DNA of 64,000 nucleotides from Neurospora crassa OR74A (lineage: Eukaryota > Ascomycota > Sordariomycetes > Sordariales > Sordariaceae). The translations under genes and the position numbers were made by a program. The notes beneath the pieces are model-generated. The model ran no database searches, was not told where the DNA came from, and saw nothing but the letters and a program-made list of their open reading frames with translations. Position 1 is the first letter of the stretch; every line of letters begins with the position of its first letter. The DNA is taken from the NCBI RefSeq assembly GCF_000182925.2, contig NC_026506.1, forward strand, positions 1-64,000, in the 5' to 3' direction. Shown piece by piece: positions 52,869 through 61,091 of the stretch.

Positions 52869-55800
52869 CGTTTCGACGTCGATGTTTGGAAGCGGGAGAC
52901 GGTGGTCAGAGTAGCATCAGTAGTGCGACAAAAGACTGGCTGCAGGCGCAACGCGTCAGGAAGGAGGGAGATCTGGGGTATTATAAAGGACGGGTGACAA
53001 GAAGGGAGGGGGGACGATATGTGTGTGCAAGGTTGAAGGTTCATGTCCCGTCCAGCCCATACCTTGTTCATCCAATATCCGCGTGCGTCCTGGACGGCAT
53101 AGCTACGCACACTAGTACTGGATGATGAACATGGCTTTGCTTCTTCTTTGTTACACTTGACCGGGATCGTTGTCGGTGTCTCATATTGCAACCCTCCTAT
53201 TGCCGGGTAGCACGCCACCAGTCTGCATGGCCAAATGTCCTGCCAAATGAGAGACTGGCCAATGGGCATAATTTGGCGGAGAGATATATTCACAGCATCG
53301 CTGTAAGACAGTCCCTGAGTACCACACTGGGTCGCCAACCGCAGCCTTGGTGTCCGCCTTCGATGGAGTCCAGCTGCGATGATGGCGTACGAGGCTGTGT
53401 GGGGGGTTGACTTGAAGATAACAGGTCCGTTTTTGGAACGGGTACGCCGTGGTTTGGGAATGGTCGACTGGCTGCCATGTCCGTCACTGGTCGGGAACCA
53501 GGTTAGTCCTTGGCCACCTTCACCCCACTGCCTCCAGAGAGCTTTGACATGATATCGTTTTTGCATCACACTGGAGGAGTTGAACGTGTAAGCGACAAGC
53601 GAAAACAGAAGGGAATTAGTAGTGCTTTTGTCCACTGGACTGTATATCGGAGGACACTGACCGATTTGGATTGCTGATCCGGCATCGTCTGCCAGTCTCA
53701 AAGTGCATCGGACGCATACCACTCTCCTGGGACACTCGGGCATGTACCATAGGTGGTCTGGAGCCTCTGCCCCTGCTAGGTGTCAGCCCAACCGCGGAGT
53801 GCCATCGATGTTTCTCTTGATGCCTTTATCGTCCAGATGGCAGTGGTCATGGCAAAGCGACAGGGCAGATTTCGTAGTACTGAAGTGACACCGGGCAAGG
53901 CAAGACGGCGCAAGGCCGTTGACCTGACCAGAAAACGGGATCGGTCATCGGACGGGCTTCTAGCTGATTCTGACAATTGAGGTGCTTGCCAGTCGATTGT
54001 TGGTGGGTGTCGCACTGATTGTCGGTTCGGTGATCCCTCGTTTCTGGAACACATGCCGTCCAGTCTCGTCGGAGGGTCGTCCACCAGTTGGCACAAACAG
54101 GCAGAACTAACTGAAGAGAACATTCCGGCACTGCAGTGGGCTGCTCTGCCATTCGGTCCACGCACTCTGGAAGGAAGGAAGTCATCGTCCCAGATTGAGA
54201 CTGCAGTGCCTGCTTCCTGGGCTGCCACCCGTCGAACGACACTGCCTCCCACGTCCCCCGTCGTCGTGTCTTATCACTTGACGTCGCGCGATTGGTGCGA
54301 GTGGCATGTGAATGGTTCCCATCCGGGGAAGGTACGGAAATCCACTCTGATGCCAAGCTCGCCAAGAACCCCAGACCGGAAGGTGCGCTAAAACCACTAA
54401 ACAAGGGCCCAATTAGCCCACTATATCCACTGACGCCTCCCTAAAAGCGGGCGCTATTTGAGTCCTCCACTCTTCACTTCAGCCAAGCCGGGTGCCTTCT
54501 TGTCATGTGGATCCCATCTTTTGTCTCGACTTCATTCGATCCTTCTTTTATTCAAGCTTTTTTTCCCCAAGATGAACCAAGCCGGGACAAGACATGTCGA
54601 GCACGCCAAAGGCGATCAAGCAACGGGCTGACAAAGGGGTGGGAGCAGTTAAGCTTTTGGGACGAGGGGACCATTGGTCTCATTTCCCTTTCCCAGGCAA
54701 GAGAGACGGGAGCAGAGGCGGGACTGGAGCACTTCCATCCCGTCCTTTCCCAACGTTGTCGATTGGGCGACCAACATCCCGTCCATGTCGAGTCGATGAA
54801 ACATACCGTACCTATCGTACGCGTTCCTTATCACGATCTTGTCCCATTTCGGCCACCGGTTCCCACCCCCATTCTTCCTCGCTTGTCGGCCAATGTCGTC
54901 GCGTTCCCCCCCTCTGCGCTCCCAGTCATGATAAGGAAGGAAGGTTGCTCGAGTTCGGGTGGAATGTCTCCTTCCTTGGACATGGAATCGAAACACTTTC
55001 ATCGATACTTTCCGAAACCAGTTCTCAGGATCGTCAGTTGGACCCTTCCGTAGTCATCAACAAAGAACATTGTCTGCGTTCGTCCGAGGGACTGCCCGTT
55101 CTGCCCAGCCCGCCCGGTCCAGTCCACCCAATCTACCAATCCCCATTCGACAACCGCTTCGACCATTCAGATGAAGCCATTCACCAGATAGATTGGGTGT
55201 TATTGCGGCCATGGCTTGCATCCCACCCACTACCTATACTTAGGTAGTGTACACACCTCCCTGGTCACCACGCACAACCAGGGGCAATTCCCCCATTCCA
55301 TTTCTGCGTAGTACCATGTAGCCCCCATTTGTTCCCTTGTCCTGCCTGCTTCTCGAACCGAAGTCCAGACTGAGAGGATCCTTCACCTGCTTCAACCCGT
55401 ACTATGAACCGATAACTGAAGCGAGCTGCGAAAAAAAGAAAAGGCAAACTGCCTTCTTCACACGCATCTCAAGATGTGGCCTTCCGTGTCTGGTGCACAA
55501 CAGTTTTTTGACACCTTACTAATTGACGAGAAATCTTTGCATTGATCCATACAGTTCTCAAACATGGTGGCATGGAGCCGTTGACAGCCTCCTTCATGCT
55601 GAAAGGCTAGTGCTTACCAGCATGTCTTATCTTCACCGTTCTGACCGTTCAATTGTGCGCACTTCTCGGTCAGTGGAACACAGCCTTTCTTTACTGTGCC
55701 ATCTGCCTACTTACGGGGCCCATGGTGACTCCATTTCACTTGGACTCAACAGCATCGGGTCTTGGTGAACCTTACGTTCTCACCATTTCATGGAAGCAAA

Positions 55801-58097
55801 GATGACCCAATGGTAGACATGACTTCAAAATTTGCACTTTACAGCCACTCGGTCTAACAAGAACCTCAGTCACCAGCTGTTCAATCATGCCAAGCCCATC
55901 CGAAAAACGATGAGCACAAGATTTCCATGTCGGAGGCGAGGTTCAGGCGAGGTGCCACAGACACACGACCTTCCTGTCGCGTGCGTGGCGTCTCCCCCCC
56001 TCAAGGCTTCGCATCGAGGCAGACAGCTTCTGCTGCAACTCAACAACTCAGCTCCTCAAAATGTGACCTTGGGCTTACATTGAAACAACCTCAAAAACAA
56101 GATTCGAGGTTCTAGAATCCTTCTCTTTCCCCAACCAGTTACGATCCCATCCAAGCAGTTTGGTCTGAACATGTTGGCCACCGCGGCCGACCCAGCGACC
56201 ATTGCAAGGGTCCCACACGTACCATGAGCCACCATCAATGAGCCATTTTATTCCTTCATTAGGAATTTCGATTGGGTAAATGCATATATATGTTGCTCAG
56301 CCTGAAGTGTACCTCTGGGTAGCCGAGGTATCTTATGCCCACGGTTAATTGGTACTTGTGGAAAGCGGTCTTCGTAGGAGAATTCGCCCTGTATCTGTAA
56401 ACCGTAGCGATGTGAGAAGGACTGGATGTTTCTGCTGAAGTACTTCAACCCTTGTGCTATCACATCACAAGGCTGCAAAGCCGACACTGCAACACTTGTC
56501 GATTTGCTGTGTTGAGATTGCTATATTCCTCTTGGCCATCCAGTCATAACCTTTCTACTCATTTCCTTACCTAACAGTGGCGTCATCTCCATCTCTTCCC
56601 CGGGCCAAAGGACCCTTGGGTTCACATTGATGGCTTCATGGCTTCATTTCCCCGTGGGGTAATACCCTTACAACCAGCTTCGAGGTGTCTTCCCGTGTTT
56701 GATATATGCCTTGAGGGAACATCATTTTCACTTGATGCATTCTGAGGGCTGGAGGTGCCCCTAATTCCCTTCGCCTTGGAAGGCAGTAGATACCGGCGAA
56801 AGGGATCAAAGGTCTTGCATATGGTACACCCAACACGATCATTTTCAGGGCCTGATCACATGCCCCGACTTTTCCACACAGGAGACATTGAGTTCATGTC
56901 ACCAACTTACAGGTACCTACTGTAAAGCAGCAATGGAGGTCACATTCGATTGAAGTGCCGGGAAACTTGCTTCACTTTTTGTTTCACTTCAAGCGCGCGA
57001 TCAGTGCCTGTCAGGGCTCTTGTTCAGGCGGCCGCTTTCAGTACCTAGTTCTTCTTCGACCTGCAAACGAATGCCACCCGCTGCATAGTACAAACCGACG
57101 GAACTCACCTTGATGAATTACCATGCATCCATTTTCGAGCCATACGGAGTGCGTAGAGATACTGGACAATGGGTGCGGTTTGTGTTCGTGTTGAACGGTT
57201 TGAAGGGAAGTCGACCCTTCTTGCCGTCTGATCGAAATGTCTCATGTTTCGCCGCTGGCAAATTCATCTACTCGGGCATAATGCCTGCCGAAACGGCTCG
57301 GAATGCTGGGCGTGCACGTGCGTACTCGATTGGGAAAAAAGAGGATATTGACCCTAACCCTCCTTTCTTATCAGAATGTCAGGATAGGAGCGGAAACTTC
57401 TGCACTTTTACCAATTATTGTAGGTCGAGAGGGGCTAATTCTGGTGACGGGAGTCTGGTGATTCTGGCCAAAATTGAGAGGTTTCATGTGTGTTTGTATT
57501 TGAATTTCTTCTGTCAACTCCTTCTCTCTCCGAAATCAAGCATCATTAGCTAGAGGTAATCAGAGCGCGTAGATAAAGGGAACGTGTCTGATCCTGCTGC
57601 CCGAGTCAAAGGATGTGGGGCGTGCTCCGCGCTACAGTACCTCTAACAACCAAACCAGGGGCAGCATTGAGTGCCCTGATGTGTATTGCCCCGCCATCTC
57701 CCAATACATGTGTCGTCGGAATAAAGTCAAAAGTACAAGGTGTATTAGTTTTGGAAATACCAGAACAATCCAGAATCAACAGCAATTGTCACCGTCAACA
57801 CGTCGGCATGCGGTTCCGATTCGGCGCTCTCCCGGAGCGTTCGGCAAGTTTCCGCAGCGGGGGCTTTGATGATCTTCGGCGCTAACGAGCGTGCGACGGC
57901 GAAGGGAACTGGGAATGGGGTCAAAAGTGGGCTCGGCATTGACGCGTGGGAAATCGGACAGGATTTATGACGCCGTAGTCAAGCTTACAAATCGCTCTCG
58001 GATGCCTTTTTGAACCACTCCTTTCCCCTTTCTTCGAGTCCTTCCCTCCTTTCACCAGGTATCACCAATCCGCTAAACACCACAAACAGACATCACA
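52869..58097. other. 5.2-kb gene-poor interval
   Basis: This is the largest stretch without a supported gene. Several open frames of 150-340 codons exist on both strands, but all lack family motifs and overlap each other, and one overlaps the permease first exon in another frame. Motif-family copies lie at about 55221-55241, 56907-56925, 57032 and 57640. The left part should contain the permease promoter. I cannot exclude non-coding transcripts or fast-evolving small genes. Confidence 0.45.
56907..56925. repeat. Palindromic TAGGTACCTA-family element
   Basis: TTACAG at 56907-56912 is mirrored by CTGTAA at 56920-56925 around a GTACCTA core. It lies in the 5.2-kb gene-poor interval and closely parallels the element at 49647-49669. 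Confidence 0.6.
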
Positions 58098-59023
58098 ATG
58101 GCCTCTAACCCTCCCTCCAAGTGCTGCGTCATGGGCTTCCGCCATGAGTAAGTTTGACAACCAACCTCCCTACACCACTGTCTGGTCGCTGACACCTGCT
58201 TGCTTCCAGGGGCGAGCCAACCGGCACCATGACCAAGGTCGCCGACAAGTGGGACGCCTACATCGCCCAGCCCACTGGCTCCCAGAAGACCGGCAAAGCC
58301 CTCCTCTTCCTTCCCGACATCATCGGCATCTGGCAAAACTCCAAGCTGATGGCCGACCAGCTGGCCGCCCAGGGCTACCTTACCATGGTTCTCGACATCC
58401 TCAACGGCGACCCGCTCCCGCTCAACCGCCCCGACGACTTCGACATCATGGGCTGGCTGACCAAGGGCAGCACCGGCGATAACCCGCATACCAAGGACTT
58501 CGTTGATCCCATTGTGCAGGCCGGAATCAAGGCTTTGAAGGAGCAGTATGGAGCGACCAAGATCGGAGCGTTGGGATACTGCTTTGGTGCCAAGGTAAGC
58601 TCCGTCCCTTTCTCTTTTCTGCCCCCCCACTGGAAGCGCTGGTCTTTTCGCCTTTCAGTTGCCAACAGTCACTGACATGCCCAAAAGTCCCTTGTCCGCA
58701 ACATGACGGCCACCGCCCCCTACACCGGCATCGACGTCGGCTTTGTCGCCCATCCCTCCTTCGTCGAGGAGGAAGAGCTCGCCGCCATCTCCGGCCCTTT
58801 GGCCATTGCCGCCGCCGAGACTGACTCCATCTTCCCTGCCGAGCTGCGCCACAAGTCCGAGGAGATCCTCAAGGAGACGGGTCTGCCCTACCAGGTCACC
58901 CTGTACTCTGGCGTCTCCCACGGCTTCGCCATGCGCGCCGATCTCAGCAAGAAGCCGGAGAAGTTTGCGAGGGAGCAGGCGTTTGCGCAGGCTGTCGCTT
59001 GGTTTGGAGAGTATTTGGAGTAA
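58098..59023 (+). CDS. Dienelactone hydrolase family protein
   Basis: Three exons, 58098-58147, 58210-58594 and 58688-59023, encode about 256 residues. The small first exon (MASNPPSKCCVMGFRHE) is typical of the fungal family. The alpha/beta-hydrolase core has the nucleophile elbow GALGYCFGAK (C141), the acid in AAETDSIFP (D191) and the base in YSGVSHGF (H223), which make the Cys-Asp-His triad of dienelactone hydrolase. No signal peptide is present, so it is cytosolic. Members cleave dienelactones in aromatic-ring breakdown, but many fungal ones have unknown substrates. The coding DNA is strongly C-rich at third positions, suggesting good expression. It converges on the GNAT gene. Confidence 0.93.
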
Positions 59024-59272
59024 AGGGGATGGAGTAGATGAGATACCCGAACCTGGTTGGAGGTGTTTGCTAATTGCTTGCCCGGGAGCAAGCGAGAGAG
59101 CGAATACCGATCGTTGTTGATACGTAAATGTACGAACCAAAGGACGATTTGATGAATGTGAAGAACAAAAGTACAGTCGCATAAAGCCCACACGCCCGTT
59201 TCCCTCCTTCATATCATGGCAGCTTCATGGTCCATCCACCCAACTCCATGCCTGGCTCCATTCCGCTCGATT

Positions 59273-60016
59273 TTAGAGAGCCTTGTGGTAAACTCTATAC
59301 TTAGCCTTCCTCGCCAACAACGGCCCTAGTTCCGGAATCCCCTCCGACAAATCCATCTCCTTGACATTTTTATACCCAGCTCTCTCGTACCAACCGGCCA
59401 GCTTCGTCTTCTCCTCATGTTCCCACCCGTCTCCCGCCACCAGCTCCACCTGCATCTTCTTCCCTCCCTTCTCCCTCGTCCAGTCCTCGGCGAACTTGAG
59501 AAGGTCCCTCCCCACTCCGGAACCTCGGTATTCAGGACGGCATATCAGACATCCAAACTGTCCGATTGCTGTATCCGGGTCGGGGCTGAAATGCGCAGTG
59601 GTGCGAGAGTCGGCCTCGGAAGGGGAGTGGAGGAGTTGCACGCGGCCGCAGCCCAGCAGGTACTCAATGCGCGGCGGCCGTGAGTACCCCGGGAGCCATG
59701 CGATGGCTAGGGCCCCACTGGTGATGAAGGAGCGGACTTCGGCCGGGTTGGTGCGGGTGAAGGGATCGATGGACCAGAAACCGCGCTCGGCGTCGGTATA
59801 GATCTCATTGATAAGGTTGGTTAGACTGTGGACGAAGGCATCGTCTTCGGCAAGGGAAGCTGGAGCGATGGAGATGTCGGCGTTGATACGGCCCTGGAGA
59901 GGAGGACTAGGGAGTTGGGAAGTCGCGACGGCCTCATTGGTGTTGAGCATGGCGACTTTTTCGTCGGCGAGGGGGGCCGAGGGGGCGGTGGATGGCGACT
60001 CCGTTGAGGCCGTCAT
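59273..60016 (-). CDS. GNAT-family N-acetyltransferase
   Basis: A single exon of 247 residues. A polar ~45-residue N-terminus is followed by a GNAT fold: INEIYTDAERGFW (helix 1), ALAIAWLPGY..LLGCGRVQLL (strands), FGCLICRPEYRGSGVGRDLL with the acetyl-CoA pyrophosphate loop RGSGVG, and the C-terminal LAGWYERAGYKNVKEMDL, in which the conserved Tyr and Gly of GNATs are seen. It transfers acetyl from acetyl-CoA to an amine; the acceptor is unknown. It has no targeting signal and is probably cytosolic. It shares a 1.1-kb divergent promoter region with the Tapt1-like gene. Confidence 0.88.
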   Translation of the reverse strand: MTASTESPSTAPSAPLADEKVAMLNTNEAVATSQLPSPPLQGRINADISIAPASLAEDDAFVHSLTNLINEIYTDAERGFWSIDPFTRTNPAEVRSFITSGALAIAWLPGYSRPPRIEYLLGCGRVQLLHSPSEADSRTTAHFSPDPDTAIGQFGCLICRPEYRGSGVGRDLLKFAEDWTREKGGKKMQVELVAGDGWEHEEKTKLAGWYERAGYKNVKEMDLSEGIPELGPLLARKAKYRVYHKAL

Positions 60017-61091
60017 TTTGATTCAAAGCTGAACGTGAGGGACTGTAGCGAGTGGTGAATTACCTGTGTTCGTGTGGCAAGGCCCGATGGGTTTTATATC
60101 TGGAGTCATAGGAGTGATGGCCCGAATCCTTTGCAAGTGACTCAATCCACTATTTCCAGTCTTGGGCCGACCCTTGTCAACGAAAGGGCGTGGACGACGT
60201 ATGGTAGGCCATATCAGTCACAGCAATTCTATTTTTAGCCGTGTCATAGAAACGATGGTTTCTTGCCTGTCCTCGAGGCATATTCTCAATGTCGGGCTTC
60301 ACGACATTGCCGGCGTCGGTTCTCCGATTCTTCGCCGACGAGGGTTATGAAGGTTGAAAGGCGACAAGCCGACAAGGGGGTGTCAACCTTAACCCCAAGC
60401 ACATGATGCTGCAAGGGGCCAAGACCTTTGAATTCCGTGAATGATGCACAGACCGAGGCGGCTATAGTGTACATCGCTGCAACTGAATCGGGATCCGGTG
60501 CAGGAAAAATAGGTAAATTAAGGCAACGACATCGATTCGAGATTTAATGTTTCAGGTATCTCGAAAGTGATTGTCGTAGAAAAACAACAGCAAAAAGCCC
60601 AGGCTGATCGATCGGGAATCGAACACAGGAGTGAAGGTTCAACTTAACACCGACCAGATGGCAGACCTACCTACGGAAATGCCAACGCCTTTTCAGAACC
60701 CAGCGCACTACCACATAGGCTACTGGACCGTGGTGGAGGGTCTACACTTTGTTGCCTATATGGACAGTGTACGTGAAGTTTTGAGCAGTTAGGACACATC
60801 GAAGTCGATACATACCAACGAAAGATAAAGAATGTTGCCGGGGAGCACTTTACAGGGGTCTCCAGCGGCTCATTAGTGGAGCTACCTTAACGGCCAGGAA
60901 CCGCAACGTCATTGGCGCCAAGGCTGAACCACACGCCGATCATCCACTTGTTCTTTCTCGCTGTCCGCCTCGTGTCATTCTTTGACCTTTTGTCACGACA
61001 ACCGCCTTGCCCAACAACAGCAACATGAAGGCACTGGACCGGTCATAACAGCTATACGAAGTGCGGTCAATACTCCGCCCGGACGAAAACC
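60017..61091. promoter_or_regulatory. Divergent region, GNAT / Tapt1-like
   Basis: About 1.1 kb between two genes facing away from each other. It should contain both promoters. Nothing else is recognisable. Confidence 0.45.

Noticed and set aside
52721-53743. 340-codon minus-strand open frame upstream of the permease
   Set aside because: It overlaps the permease first exon in a different frame. The product is motif-free and Cys/Arg/Ser-rich, as expected for a chance frame.
54594-55247. 217-codon plus-strand open frame
   Set aside because: Pro/Ser/Arg-rich translation with no family signal, and another frame overlaps it with similar length.
57110-57553. 147-codon plus-strand frame in the gene-poor interval
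   Set aside because: Slightly more protein-like than its neighbours, but with no recognisable motif. Not enough evidence to call a gene.
60606-60640. Reverse-strand TTCGATTCCC-like tRNA T-loop
   Set aside because: The flanking stems do not pair and there is no A box at the right distance.
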